A DNA stretch of 64,000 bases from Prorocentrum cordatum. Its lineage: Eukaryota; Sar; Dinophyceae; Prorocentrales; Prorocentraceae. The notes below the pieces were generated by a model, which saw only the letters and a list, made by a program, of their open reading frames with translations, was not told the origin of the DNA and ran no database searches. The stretch lies in NCBI GenBank assembly GCA_963575745.1, contig CAUYUJ010015276.1, positions 148,501 through 212,500 of the forward strand, read 5' to 3'. Every line of letters begins with the position of its first letter. Within the stretch, counting starts at the first letter, position 1. This document shows positions 1-11,500 of the stretch, in pieces. Both the position numbers and the translations under genes were made by a program.

Positions 1-440
1 GCCGCCAAGATCGCCCCAGGGCGGCCTGAGAAGGCCTTCGAGAAAGCTTCAAGGCGGGCCCAAAAGGGTTCGAAGACGGCCTAAGAGAGCTCCAAGCGGC
101 CCCAAGAGGCGCCCAAAAGGACCCGGCGGCATTCCATGCCAGGGCGCGGGGCCGATCGGGCCCGGGAACGTAGGTTTCGGACGACGCGGGGCCGACGCGC
201 CTCGGAACCGAAGCCCCTCGGCAGAAAGGGAGCAGCGGCGACGACGAGGGCGCGATGGGGGCGACGGCAGAAAAGCAAGGGGAGCAGGGTGTGCTGAGCA
301 GCGGGCGAGGCTCGATATTTCTCTCACGACTCCATGTGGCGTCCTGCCTGCCGCCGCCCGTTCCGAGGCTGCTAAAATCGAGAGCCTCCTCCGTCACGAT
401 GCCCCCAGAATCTCCCCGAGGCGGCTCCGCCGCGCCAGGC
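1..440. other. Gene-free left edge
   Basis: No supported gene. The first ~130 bases are a degenerate run of CCAAGAGG/GGCCTGAG-like units, related in composition to the GGGGCCTCTTGG arrays elsewhere in the window (antisense orientation here). The rest is GC-rich and featureless to my eye. Confidence 0.5.
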
Positions 441-2290
441 GGCTACTCGTCGAAGGCGCCCTCCCTCGCGATTCGCCCGGAATCTCCCGGAAGCGCTTCC
501 GCGGCCTCCGGCGGCTTCACGACTGGTTTCTCGACTTCCAACGCCGTCCGCCCCTGCGTCCGGCCTCCGCATGTCTCCGCCCATGCCGCCTTGATCCGGC
601 TTGCTGGGACCCTGATGTCGACGTCATCGCGCGACGTGTAGGGCGCCGTCGCAGGCGCGATTTTGGAATGAATCAGCACGCGCCTCGTCGCGACGCGGGT
701 CAGGAGTTCCTCCAGCCACGGCCGCGCCAGAGGTGCACTGAGCTTCTGGCTGCCCCCGGCGAAGGCCAAGCGTTCCCTCGCCCGGATCAACGCGTCGGCG
801 TAGACGCGAGCGGCTGCTGCGTGCGCGTCACCCGGCGCTGCCTGTGCTGCCAGCTGCTCTGCTTCCCCCAGTTGCCCCCCTGTCTCCGCCTCCTGGGCCT
901 CTTGTTCCTCGGGGCTTTTCGACAAGTCCTCGTCGTCCGTGGTGCTCGCGTCACAGAATGCCGACGCGTGAGCTTGCGTCTTGTTCAGCCACCACGCAAT
1001 GTCGACCATGCGGGGCAGACGGGGCGCGCCGAGACGCTTTCTCCTGGATCCGGATAGCCAGTCAAGGGCGTTCCAACCTCTCTCGGAAACCGTCTGCGAG
1101 GACTCCATGGTCAACAGGGGCTTGGCCGGGGCAAGGAGCACCAGGGACATCTCCTCCTTCACGTGGAGCTCGAACTTGGACAGAGGCTTCATGCGAGCTA
1201 CATTCTGCCGCGTCACGGAATCCTCGCCGCCCCCGAAAACAGCCGCATACGGCCCAGACTTGGAAACCAACTCCTGGCACCCCCTGAGGCCGCCCGCGGG
1301 GGGGCAGGCGGGCTCGCGCGAACACTCTCTGCAGGAGCGCTTGCTCATTTGCCGTGAATGTCTCCAGCATCTTGGCTCCGATCACTTTGCGCTGCAGCAA
1401 GTAAGCCCCTCGTTCCAGGTCGCCGATGCGAATGTCACGCCGGCCCGCGAGCACGGCGCCGAAGAAATCTACATGCTGCGGAACTCTTGGGGCCAATTGC
1501 TCGAGCGCTGCCCCCGCGCTCACCTCCATGTCGCGCCGGCACTGCAGCGCCGGGCACAGCGGCGATCTCGCGCAGGCCAGCTTGCGCAAGCACTCCAGGA
1601 TCGGATTCAGAACCTTCAAGGATGCTGCCAAATGCTGATAGAATCTTCCTTCGTCGCCGTTCACAAGCGCGGCAATCTCCTCGGCTCGGGCCTTATCGCC
1701 TTGAGAGACTCGTTGCACGAACAGGCGGTGCCTGCAGAGATACAGCGCGGCGTCCTGGAGACCCATCACCCGGTTCGCGACGAGCACCTTGGAGGCGTGG
1801 ACTTTCGCTTCGTGGTGGAGGTAAAACCGCCTCCGCTGGAAGACCACGAAACGCAGCTGCCTCTTGCATCGCGCGAAAGTGGAGGGCCTTGAGCCGTGGC
1901 CGCAACAAGAAATATTGAGAGATCTCCAGAGCTTGCTCGATCGGCTCCACGACCTTGCGTAGCTCAGCCGGGGCTGGCCTCGTCGAGGTCCCCGATATGT
2001 CTTCGAGGAGCAGCTCGCAGGCGCGCCCCTTGCAGCCCACGCGCGGGAACCACGCCCCACCAGGACTCGCCTCCACTAGGGCCGCGCTAAGCACCTCAGC
2101 AGACGCATTGTCCGTGGTCGCACCGTGCACGATGCCCCCCATGTCCTGCACTCTCTTGGCCCAGGTTCCCAACTCCGCCGTCGGAGCGGTGGCTTCCTTG
2201 TTTCTTGCCTGCAGATCGACGGTCGCAATATGAATGGCGTGCGCTTCTGGCTCGGTGACGAAGAAGTAATTCTTTACGCTTCGCGTACCC
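440..2290 (-). pseudogene. hAT-family transposase relic (DUF659 plus C-terminal dimerisation region)
   Basis: Read on the minus strand, three overlapping frames together resemble an hAT-superfamily transposase. The upstream part (about 2270 to 1870) contains TTDNASAEVL followed by CKGRACELLLEDI, the order seen in DUF659/hAT catalytic regions (TDNA..., then a C..HC-like LDLMLEDI block). The middle part (about 1870-1340) has the conserved spacing ending in helical sequence (RVMGLQ, NPILECLRKL). The last part (about 1260-980) has TVSERGWNALDWL and RRKRL, matching the hAT dimerisation signature SERNWS...KKRNRL. The protein crosses frames near 1870 and again near 1300, and no BED-finger N-terminus is visible, so it is a degenerate or partial copy. 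Sequence after about 980 reads as low-complexity tail. hAT elements mobilise DNA by cut-and-paste; I could not find terminal inverted repeats here. Family call is fairly secure, activity very unlikely. Confidence 0.7.
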
Positions 2291-2399
2291 CCACCAGCCC
2301 ATCTCGCAGCAGCACCTCTTGTGAAGCATGCCGACAGTGGTGTGTGTCAGGCGTGTGTCCGCTGGGCTCCGCATAGCTCCCCTGTTCCTCCTTCCTCTC

Positions 2400-2690
2400 G
2401 CTTCCGTGTAGTGGTAGTAGTAGTAGTAGTAGCAGTACTAGCGACACGACAAGTTTCAGTGGCAGTAGATGTAGGTGTCGTGGTAGAAGGAGTAGTGCTC
2501 GCAGTAGTAGTAGTAGTAGTAGTAGGATTAGGAGGCAGAGCAGCAGTAGTACGATGAGTAGTAGCAGCAGTGGTTGTAGTAGACCTCGTAGTAGCAGTAG
2601 AAGTAGTAGTGGGAGTAGTAATAGTAGGAGTCGTCGCAGTAGTCGTAGTAGTCGTTGTAGTAAATGTAGACGCAGTAGTGGTAGTGCCAT
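2400..2690. repeat. (AGT)n trinucleotide microsatellite with flanking direct repeats
   Basis: Interrupted AGT/GTA repeats run through this interval. It is bracketed by two similar non-repetitive stretches sharing GAAGCATGCCGACAGT (about 2324 and 2712), so the microsatellite expanded inside, or was duplicated with, this flank. The long open frames across it in several registers are repeat artefacts. Confidence 0.85.
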
Positions 2691-2880
2691 CGCCGACGAG
2701 GACCCCCAGCGAAGCATGCCGACAGTTGTCTGGTGCAAGCATGTGTCTGTTTCCCTGCACGTGTATTCTATGGTCCGAAGCAGGAGGAGTCGGAAGAGGA
2801 GGCGAGAGGGAAGGAGGTGGGAGGCAAGACAGAGGGCGGCCGTCATCGAAACCAGCGATCTGTCCCGACCAGCGTTGTTG

Positions 2881-2934
2881 TCGTTGCCACTCTGGCTTCT
2901 AGTATTGGAGTGTGGCTGTGAGCTTCGCTCCGCC
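2881..2934 (+). promoter_or_regulatory. 5' leader cassette, copy I of triplicated unit
   Basis: A degraded spliced-leader-like stretch (CGTTGCCACTCTGGCTTCTAG, read in two parts of 10 and 11) is followed by GTGAGCTTCGCTCCGCC at 2918. The same pair precedes the intact helicase gene at 8438. An ATG lies ~60 nt downstream at 2980. Confidence 0.6.
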
Positions 2935-2979
2935 TACCCGTAATAGTCTCCGCCTACTAGCATCATCTTTGCGGTTGGC

Positions 2980-3130
2980 ATGGAGAAGCGCCTGTGCTTT
3001 GTTGTACTTTTGCTTGCCACGGGGGCTCCTGGAAGCGAGCGCGCAGAATATTGGTTGCTGGCACTCTCGCTTCACGTTGAGCTTCCACAGTGCGGCCGGC
3101 GCGCGGCACTTTCTTTCCCATGGCTTCGAA
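2980..3130 (+). pseudogene. Helicase-gene 5' fragment, copy I
   Basis: From the ATG at 2980 the frame starts MEKRLCFVVLLLATGAP, clearly similar to MERCPYALVTLLATGAP at the start of the intact gene at 8535. Similarity fades after about 25 codons and the frame stops near 3135, just before a trinucleotide tract. The rest of the helicase gene is absent, so this is a severely truncated copy in the tandem triplication. Confidence 0.6.
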
Positions 3131-4415
3131 TGTGACGGCGATGGCGATGACGACGATGACGAAAGGACAACGACGGCGCCGACGACGACGACGACCACGA
3201 CCACCACGTCAATGGTGACTTGGTTTGCGGCCCGAACGCACGCGCCTACTGTGTTTTTTGGCACGAGGTGGCTTGTGTGCGCAAATTCCGCACGTAGCCC
3301 AGCACCGCTACGAGATCTCCATTTTTGCATCTGATGTGAGTCATATTCTTCCCCATTCGCCCCGCGTTCGTGTCAGCAGGTCGTCGTGGCGGTTAGCGCT
3401 CGGTGACATGCAGGCACGGCGGTCAGCGCGAGATGTCTCAGAGACGCGCCACTTTCGAGATTTTCTCGCCACGATCCATCGTCATTGCGACATCAGACCA
3501 TGGATTCCCCTCCACACCTATACACGCATGTATTCAATTCAGAAGCACGCATAAATCAAAGGCGGTCCGACACACATCAAGAATGCACAGAAAGACATGC
3601 ACAGAAGTTCAACGTTGTCCTCTGCCTCTTCCCAAGAGAGTAAGAGTGGTGCGCCATTTTTCCTGCGGATGTTGAGTAGGCACATGTCGAGGTGTGGGAG
3701 TCGAAGTTCCAAGTGTCGTCTGCCGCGCTCGCGTGCAGGTGACGCGTGGAGCGTTACGCAACGCGTGGGCTGAAGTGGTTCGCTTAGCCTTATGGAAAAA
3801 ACGGGACACAGTAGATTTAGGTAGAACGCTCTTCGTAGTCGTGCAGGAGTACAGTGTGCTGAGAGGTCTTGCAGGTATGCAAGAGCTCGAGGCTCTCAAC
3901 ATGACTGTCGGCGTATCCCGTCACAGTCCATGTAGTGGATCGAAGCGTATCGTGCCTCAGGGTGTCCAGGGGCCTGGGGTCTAGTTCTCTCGTGTTGCAG
4001 GTTTCCCCGATTCTCAGGATATAGCACTATACAAGGTTGTCCTTGGTGCAGTTCTAGGTAACTTCCAGGGTTCTCACAGGGTGTCTACGTGTAGCATGGC
4101 TTATAATGGACACCTCAATCCGTCGGCGATTATCGAGTGCCACGTTTCAGACATGTCATGTTGCGTTGCTTGTGTGGTGTCCTGTGGAATCGTCTGCGAT
4201 CTTCTCCAAGTTTGGTGTTCGAGTCAGTACTCCCCGGCGACGACGTCGACGACAACGACGACGTCGACGACCCTGCCGCTCGCTCGGGGCTGCCGTCTTC
4301 GCTGCTGCCGCGTTCGCTTCTCTCGAGGAGTATCTCGACGATTCTTACGTTTGGCTTCAAGGGCGGCCTGCGCTCCCTCATTCGGGTTTCTTGTTATGGT
4401 GGGACGTGTTCTAGG
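3131..4415. other. Remainder of copy I: GAC tract and conserved spacer
   Basis: GAC-type tracts (about 3130-3215, and again near 4235-4275) precede a block near 3357-3480 containing TCGTGTCAGCAGG...GACATGCAGGCACGG. That block recurs at about 6550, 13295 and 43385. A further conserved block (about 3695-3790, GTTACGCAACGCGTGGGCTG) recurs near 6880, 13650, 32490 and 43650. No gene seen. Confidence 0.55.
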
Positions 4416-4890
4416 AGTCGTTCGGGCCGTTCGTTCGTGTTCTGCTTCACGAATGTTCTGTGCGCCCCTGGGGCCGTTCGTCCTGGTGTTAGTCGTTGGG
4501 GCCCTTCCTTGTGTAGGAGTCTCTCGAGATTCTCGGGGTGTTGCAGGTTCGGGCGCCGCGCCTTGGTGCGAGTGCTTCGGCCTTCTCATTGCTTCTGAGT
4601 GGTTGGCGCGTGTTGTGGTCTGCGACACATTTGGGCTGTTCGTTGTGTGAGTCGTTCGGGCTATTCGTCCTGCTGTGAGTCGTTCGGGCCTGTTCCTTGC
4701 GTGTGAGTCGTTCAGGCTCGTCGTGGTGTCCGTCGTCCAGGCCCGTTGCCCTGGTGAGAGTCGTTCGGGTTCGTCCGTGTGTTTGAGTCGATCGGGTTGC
4801 TCGCGGCGTGAGCAGTTCGGGCTACTGGGGCTAGTGGGAGTCGGTCGGGCCTTTCCGTGTGTGTGAGACGTTCGGGATCGTCCTGCAATG
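4416..4890 (+). repeat. GTGAGTCGTTCGGGC higher-order array A1 (degenerate)
   Basis: Degenerate units of the ~25-28-bp GTGAGTCGTTCGGGC family. The sequence is more diverged than in later arrays but keeps repeated GAGTCGTTCGGG. It ends at a spacer (about 4905-5050: CGTTCCG, CTCGGAGTTCT, GCAGGTTTTCACG) that also follows array A2 at 8040. Confidence 0.7.
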
Positions 4891-5057
4891 AGTCGTGACC
4901 TCTGGTAGAATTGAAATCGGTCGTTCCGCTCTTCGTCTTCTTCCTCTTTTTCCTTCTCGGAGTTCTTTTCGCGCGGTCACGCAGGTTTTCACGTGAGTGG
5001 TTCGGGCCAAGACGCCGAAGGCTAAGGAGCGCCCAGGAGTGCCCCAGCGTTGTCGTC

Positions 5058-5113
5058 GCTGTTGCCACTTTGGCTTACAGCATTGCGGTTCGGCTGTGAG
5101 CTTAGCTCCGCCC
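5058..5113 (+). promoter_or_regulatory. 5' leader cassette, copy II
   Basis: SL-like GTTGCCACTTTGGCTTACAG (5061-5080) is followed by GTGAGCTTAGCTCCGCCC at 5096. An ATG at 5155 aligns with the start codon of the intact helicase at 8535. Confidence 0.65.
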
Positions 5114-5154
5114 ATCAGCAAAAGCCTCTTTCTCCAGGTTTCCTTGCTGTCGGC

Positions 5155-5890
5155 ATGGGGAGGTGCTGGTACGCCCTGGTACTTTGGCTAGCATAAGGGG
5201 CTCCTTGGAGCGAGCAGGGCGAGGAGTCGGTGATCATGCCTCCTTTTTGTGGCAAGGTCCGATCGTCGCCGTACTGCCGTCGCCCAGCATACATGGCGGA
5301 GTGCTTGCCGCCAGAGCTAGTTCTGCACATAAACCTGAACGCCGTCAGAGCAATAGTGTTCACGAAGCAGGCTGTCGCGGTCAAATTCGCTCACATTACG
5401 AAGAAGGCGATGCAGGGTGGCAGCGGTGACCTCAATTGCATGAGGAAGCTCGTCGCTCAGGTAGGCACGAGTTTGTCTTTCCATGTGTGCAGCATGAACC
5501 CGTTCACCGACCAGGGCGCCCGTTGGCGCGTAGACTTCGTCGGCGACGTTGCAACTGTGAAGCATCGCATGTCGGGGATGATAAGTACGCTGGAGTGTCG
5601 AACATGGGCATCCAGGGCAATGCGCGTAGCGCGGGTTTTTGAGACCCTGTCATTGCTCACCCTCACGTGAGCCCACTTAGTTGGAAGCAGCTTATCGGAG
5701 CGGATCGCTCTATGTCGGCACGGCAGCGCCGAGAAATGAGTACGCGATTCGCATCAGGCGCAGTTGACTACGAACAGTCCTTCCTCTTCGGCGGCATCGT
5801 ACTTGCCCGCAAGAGCTTGCTGTGAAGGGTTTGGTGTATTTCGCTGTGACGATGGCGCATCTCTCGTGCAACACTTCGGCAGGTTTATTT
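5155..5890 (+). pseudogene. Internally deleted helicase gene, copy II
   Basis: The start region aligns with the intact gene, but the frame hits TAA after 13 codons. Homology then resumes in blocks. Bases 5221-5460 match the intact gene from about 8893 to 9135 (shared RADIADCLPP-like, FAHI and ELNCMRKL segments). Bases 5475-5750 match about 9460-9745. Bases 5765-5890 match about 12397-12515 (the YEQSFLFGG/HEQSFLLGG segment). Three internal deletions are implied, the last (~2.65 kb) removing the whole helicase motor. A non-functional deletion derivative in tandem with its parent family. Confidence 0.8.
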
Positions 5891-6167
5891 GGTACTCCGC
5901 GTGGGTGCATTGGGTGAAGTGGTCAAGCTGATGTCTAGGCGCTGGGTCTCACTGGAATGGCTGATAGGGTCACCCAGTCCGACCAGATAATCATCTCGTT
6001 CGTATCTCTGCAACATCTGTGCGAAGCAGATTGGCAGTTTTTCCTCGGCGGGTGCGCCTAGAATTCCAGGTGGTCCGCTGCGGAATTGCCGAAGGAAGAG
6101 CGTTGGTGGTGCGTAGCAGTGATGTTGCTCGAGGACCCCGACGGCGGCGGCATGGAAACGTCGAGAG

Positions 6168-6340
6168 CGGCGACGACGACCACGACCACGACGGCGACGA
6201 CGACGATGACCGCTCGACGACGTCGACGACGACGACGACGACGACCACGACCACGACGACGACGCCGTCGCCGACGACGACGACGACGATTCGTCGAGGA
6301 CGTCGTCGAGACAACGACGACGACGACTACAACGAGAACG
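6168..6340. repeat. (GAC)n tract downstream of helicase copy II
   Basis: Interrupted GAC/CGA trinucleotides. The unique flank immediately before it (GTGCGTAGCAGTG, then GAGGACCCCGACGG) and after it (ACAGGGGGAGCACTCCT) is shared with the tract at 12850-13120, so this microsatellite is a fixed part of the repeated unit. Confidence 0.85.
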
Positions 6341-7060
6341 GGAATGGCGACGCTGACGACGCCGACGCCATTTCGACGACAGGGGGAGCACTCCTGGTAG
6401 CGCTTTCATTCTGGAGAGCGAGCGGATCGCTCGCGGCCATCCTTTTTGTGTCTCGATGTGGCAGGGTTGCTGAGGCAGGTGAGATCGGCCATGACCCGTG
6501 CGGGCTCGCCGCTGTCTCTCAGGATGATGTTTCACTCCTGGCTCCCTTGGCCTCGCCTTCGTGTCAGCATCGTTGTTGCGTTGACCGTCCGAGGACATGC
6601 AAGCGCGGTTGTCACCGCGGAAGGTGCCCGGGACGCGTCACCGACGAGCCTTTTTATGCATGTTCTCGCCCTCTTGCGACATTCAGGGACCCTTCTTGCC
6701 CAATACATGCACGCACATACATGGAACACGAACACGCAGGACAGTCCACTCATCCACAATAGTAACACAACAGAAACACCCGACAGAGTTGGAATTGTTC
6801 GTCTCGCTGCCGAGGGCGGTCGATGGAGCGCTCGCCAGGCCTGGAAGGTGAACTTTCGATGTTCCGTATACTGCGTTCGCGCGCAGTAGGCTCGTCGTGC
6901 GTTCCGCACCGTGCTGGCTGAACTGCACCCGCCTGGTCGTCTCAGAGTGCGATAGGGAGAAAAAAAGAGAAGGGACAAATAATACAATATAAAAGAAATA
7001 GAATAGGAGCAAGGTTTCCCCGAAGGTTGCAGGTTCAAACAGGCTTCGGAGGGCCTCCCG
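6341..7060. other. Conserved spacer of repeated unit, copy II
   Basis: Aligns block by block with 13120-13765: the ACAGGGGG block, the GACATGCA...CACCGCGG block, and CTCGCCAGGCCTGGAAG near 6833. No gene. Short open frames here lack any family signature. Confidence 0.6.
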
Positions 7061-7061
7061 A

Positions 7062-7900
7062 GATAATGCCAGCGTTCAGTTCTCTGTGCGTTGCAGATAT
7101 GTGATTTGTTGTGGTCTCCCATGATGTAAGGTGTGGCGGGCCACTCGTCCTTCCTCGTGTGCGTTTTTTCGGCCCCTTATTGTGTGTGAGCCGTTCGGAC
7201 CGCTCATGGTGTGAGTCGTTTGAGCATTTCGTCTTCGTGTGCCCCGTTCGGGCCCCTCCTTGGGCGTGAGTCGCTTGGGCTTCTCGTGGTGTGAATCGTT
7301 CGGGCCCCCCGTCCTGGTGTGAGTCGTTCGCGGGCTTTTTTGCGTGTGAGACGGTCGGGTTCGTCGCGGCGTGCGTCCTTCGGGCCACTCGTCCTGGCGT
7401 GAGTCGCTCGGGCCCCTCCTTGTGTGTGAGTCGTTCGGGTTCGTCGTGGTGCGTGTCGTCGGAGCCCTTCGTCCTGCTGTGAGTCGTTCGGGCCTTTCTT
7501 TGTTTGTTCGTCGTTCGGGCGTTTCGTGGTGTGAGAAACATTTGGGATCTTCCTGGTGTGCGTCGTTCGGGGGCCTTCGTTCTGGTTTGAGTCGTGCGGG
7601 GTTTCCCTTGTGTGTGAATTGATCGGTCTGCTTGGGTATCAGTAGTTCGGGATCGTCGTCCTGGTGAGGGTCGTTTGGGAGCTTTCTTGTGTGAGTTGTC
7701 GGCCCTCCCGTGGTGTGAGTAGTTCGGGCTTCGTGGCCTAGTGGGACTCGTTCGGGCCTCTCCGTGTGTGTGAGTCGTTCGGGATCCTCATGGAGCGAGT
7801 CGTTCGGGTCCTTCGTCGTGGTGTGAGTCGTTCGGGCCTCTCCTTGTGTGTGGGTCGTTGGGGTTCCTCGAGGGCTCAGTCGTTCGGGTACCTCGCCACC
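7062..7900 (+). repeat. Higher-order array A2
   Basis: Starts at a conserved edge (AATGCCAGCGTTCAGTTCTC, then TGTGCGTTGCAGATATG) and continues as ~28 units of GTGTGAGTCGTTCGGGC. Unit tails alternate between CTCCTCGTG, CCCCTCGTCCTG and CCCCTCCTTGT types. Ends near 7905 at a conserved right flank. Confidence 0.9.
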
Positions 7901-8437
7901 GTCTCGTAACCTTGCCAGTGAGCCCCATGCGTCTCCATGTTCTCAATTGGGTGGAAGAATGCGCAGCGCGCAGCACGTCGTCACAAACAATGCCTGACAT
8001 TACTTGTAACCCTGTCCATAGGTGACTCCTGGTAAGCTTTTACTCGATCGTTCCGTCCTCCTTCTCGTCATCGGAGTTCTGGTGGTGCGCGCGCGCAGGT
8101 TCTCGCGTTAGTGGTAGGATGAGAACGTCCGCGGGAGCGGAACGCTTTCGAGTTTCGGTGTAATCATTGCATGACGCTGGGAGATGGCGTTTGAGGTTCG
8201 TTAGTTCGTGCGTCGACGGTCCACGGCCCAGGAGGGCCCAGGAGGCGCGCACATCGTGCACGAGGTTTCCAAAAATGCTTCGAGAAAGTCCAGAAGGAAT
8301 GCTGATCGCTACGCTGGTAGAATTGCCGAGACTGTGTCGCATTTGCGTGAGGCCCTGGGAGGGTCCGAAGATGTGTCTTGGGATCATGAAGGGCCTCATG
8401 AGTTGCCGAAATCCACAGGTGCTCTACACTTGTAGTC
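7901..8437. other. Conserved right flank of array A2 and spacer
   Basis: Begins with GTAACCTTGCCAGTGAGCCC and CATGCGTCTCCATG, a flank that also follows arrays at about 14258 and 36390. No gene. Sequence near 8220-8300 contains GGGCCCAGGAGGCGC-type units and leads into the helicase leader. Confidence 0.55.
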
Positions 8438-8492
8438 GCTGTTGCCATTCTGGCTCACAGCGCTGCGGTGTGGTTGTGAGCTTAGCTCCGCC
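8438..8492 (+). promoter_or_regulatory. 5' leader cassette of helicase gene
   Basis: GTTGCCATTCTGGCTCACAG (8441-8460) differs from the 3' 20 nt of the dinoflagellate SL at only a few positions. GTGAGCTTAGCTCCGCC follows at 8476. A pyrimidine-rich stretch ending TTCAG (to 8519) could act as a splice acceptor. The ATG is at 8535. Whether this is a promoter element, a retroposed SL relic or a trans-splicing region cannot be settled by eye. Confidence 0.65.
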
Positions 8493-8534
8493 TATCAGCA
8501 ACCTTTTCTGCCCTTCAGCTCTCTTGCGGTCGCC

Positions 8535-11500
8535 ATGGAGAGGTGCCCGTACGCCCTTGTAACTCTGTTAGCAACCGGGGCTCCTTGGAGAGAGCAGGAG
8601 GAGGGCAAGGACTTCGAGGAGTTCATGGTGAACACGTTTGGAGCATCGCTCCATGATGGCGTTCCGTCGGGAAGTCAAGATGCAGAATTTAGCTGCGCTC
8701 ATCCGGCTCGGAACGGGTCGAATTGTTTGCTCAAGGGTCGTGCCGCCTGCCAATTTCCAGATGCAGTAGAGACTCCGCGTGTCATTCTCGCAGTTCGTGG
8801 TGCATGGTTACCGCGTGGCGAGGCTGACGTCATCCACAGTGCATTGCCTGGCAAGCACTTGTTGAAGTTTTGGGTGGCAGTACGTGCCGAGGAGGAGGTG
8901 GTCATTCCTGTTTCTTTTGGCAACGACCGAGCGTCGCCATATCGTCGTCGCCCAGCAGACATTGCGGATTGTCTACCGCCACATCTAGTTCGTGCAATCA
9001 AACTGAACGCCGTGAGAGGCATAGAGTTCGCGGAGGAGGCCCTCACGCAGAAGTTCGCTCACATTGCCAAGAGGCCGAGGCAGGATGGCTACGGTGAGTT
9101 GAACTGCATGAGGAAACTCGCCGCACAGTTAGGTACGAAAGAGCCTCCCCCTCCCGAGCGGCCCAGCACTTCCTGGAAAGCTTGCGGTGACACGGTTTTT
9201 GCGCCCGCAGATATCGCGGCTCGGGGGTGCAGTTGCGCCCGATTGGTGAAGTTCGCCGTGCACATGTCCGTGGACTGTTGTGGCTTGGGGCCCAGCAACG
9301 TCGCTCGCAAGACCAGGTTCAACTTCGAGTCCGAGATCGTGCCGGCCTTGCTGCATGCTGCGAAGGGCAAGTTGCTTTGCGAATTGCGGACGGGGTCTGT
9401 TCGCAACGAAGATGTGGTGCGTCTGAAGGTTCACGACGACAATCTCGGTAGTGCTACCATCGTGTGCAACATGCACACGTACACTGACAGGGATGCTAGT
9501 TGGCGCGTAGATTCCGACGGCGACTTCGCAACTGACAAGCATCGCATGCTGTGGATGATAAGTACGCGCGTATTGTCCCACATGGGCACCCAGGACAATG
9601 CGCTTAGCGCAGGCTGTCGAGACATTCGCATTGCTAGCCCGCACGTTAGCCCAGATATCCTGGACACCGCCTATCGGAGCGGAACGCTTCATGTCGTAAC
9701 GGCTGCGCCGAATAAAGATTACGCAACTCGCATCACTCTGGAGCCAGAGGTGGCTGAAGAGGGAGAGTATCTCGGCGTTCTCCTGGAATGGGTTGGCAAT
9801 CGAGTATACCAGCACGATGCTCTTGTCCGCAGCGCTACTGTGGAGAATACTCTGGGCCTCGGCGCTCTGCGGGCTGCGTTTTCCATAATGCAACCTGGGT
9901 CTGCCCCGTCAGTCGCAGTGGGGAATGTGCTTCAGAACAGAGTGTCTCCATCGTCTCCTTTCATTGAGTCGGTATTGCGCAGGCGCTGCATTCAGCTGTC
10001 GGACGATCAGAAGCGCTGCTTGGAGATCATCAGCAGCGCCTCGGACAATCATCACCTCATGATCCAGGCTTTTGCAGGTACTGGGAAGTCGCTACTGCTG
10101 GCTTTGCTGGTGGAGACAGCGTTGCAGCACGTCAACAAACAAAATGGCGCAGTGGTGATCGTGACTCCTTCGCGCAATTTGCGTGACTCCATATTGCAAG
10201 GTCCAGATTTCTTCAACAAGGTGTTTGTGGCTTCTGATTTCGGGCCCCGAGTTATTTGGCTTGGTCGGCCTTCAGATGCCCCTGCGGCGTTGAACACATG
10301 GGAAAATAAGGTTGCGGATTTGGTGAATGAACAGCTGCATTTCCTGCGCGCACAGGTGCAACAGCTGGAAGTCTTGCAGTTACGTCCTGCTTATCAGAGT
10401 ATCATGGAGTTCCGCATGTCTTGGAAAGACTTGCCAGCGGCCGCATCTGAGGTGATTGGGGACGCGGAGTTCGCGGCGTTGGAGGTGTTCCGCGACCTTG
10501 CTCGCCAACACATGCGACATATTTTCGCAATCAAGCGGAGAAGGGCGGAGCTCTGGGAGAACGTCACCAAAGAAGGCACCAACGGTTACCTCATCGGGTC
10601 CACAATGGATTCTTTCGTCAAGTGGCGGGCGGGAGCCATCAAAGGCTACCTGAACCGTTTGTTGAATCGCCTGGACATCAGCCTGTTCTGCATGGAAGAG
10701 TTTGAGTCCTACGACGTTTCCCAATTTGTGGCTGCTTTGGCGAACGTGTCTGTACAGACACTGCTCATGGTGGGGGATCAGCATCAGAGAGTGGAAAATT
10801 TCGGTGGCCGGCGTGCCCGCTCCACCGTCAGTTCTGACAGCCCGGAAGGCGTGCTGCCCTTCGCTCCGCATGGCCTGGAAGGTGATGGCGAGGATTACAC
10901 CGCGTTGGCAGTGAGCGTAGCTCAGCCCACGCAGTCCGCTCCGACAGGAAGCGTGGCCGTCCCTGAGGCCCGTCCGTGGTATTAATGGTGCCTGAAGGCC
11001 GAGAATGCAGTTCTCGACGTTTGCAAAAGGTGCGGCGAGGATGTGTGCAACTACGTGGCGTATTGTTTTGACTTCGCCAGCACTTTTGCTTCCGACGCCG
11101 CTGTCGCTCGTGATGCTAAATTGCAGCACGTATTCTGCGACGGCGGCCAGTGGTGGAGGAGTCCAGTGCGGGGCATTGATGAAGTCGGCTGGCACCCCCT
11201 CTTGTTCGAATGTTTATGTCACGCCGTTGCCGCAGATTTGTGTGAATATCGGAATCTTCAGGGGGAGGGGCAAGCTTTCCCACGACCCACGGTGCTGATC
11301 ATCATGCCTCTGAGCAGGTCAGCAATCCCGCTGTGTTGCTTGATGCAAGCTGTTTTCGATGACTCAGCTGTGGGCCCAGGGGTCGTGCAAGCGTCGCTCC
11401 CTTTGAATGTGAGGTGGGAGAGCGTCCCTATAGTTCACTGCGTACGGCATCGTCGCACAGTGCGTGCTCAGGACCAATACGCTGGGACGCAAAGGAACTT

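Noticed and set aside
8438-8460. A functional spliced-leader RNA gene
   Set aside because: Only the exon-like part is similar and it is degraded; no donor plus Sm-site arrangement was seen, and no exact SL occurs in the window.
9129-9893. 254-codon minus-strand frame
   Set aside because: Shadow of the helicase N-terminal coding region.
10380-11195. 271-codon minus-strand frame over the helicase
   Set aside because: Antisense shadow of the helicase motor region; no motif of its own, and it crosses the candidate intron.
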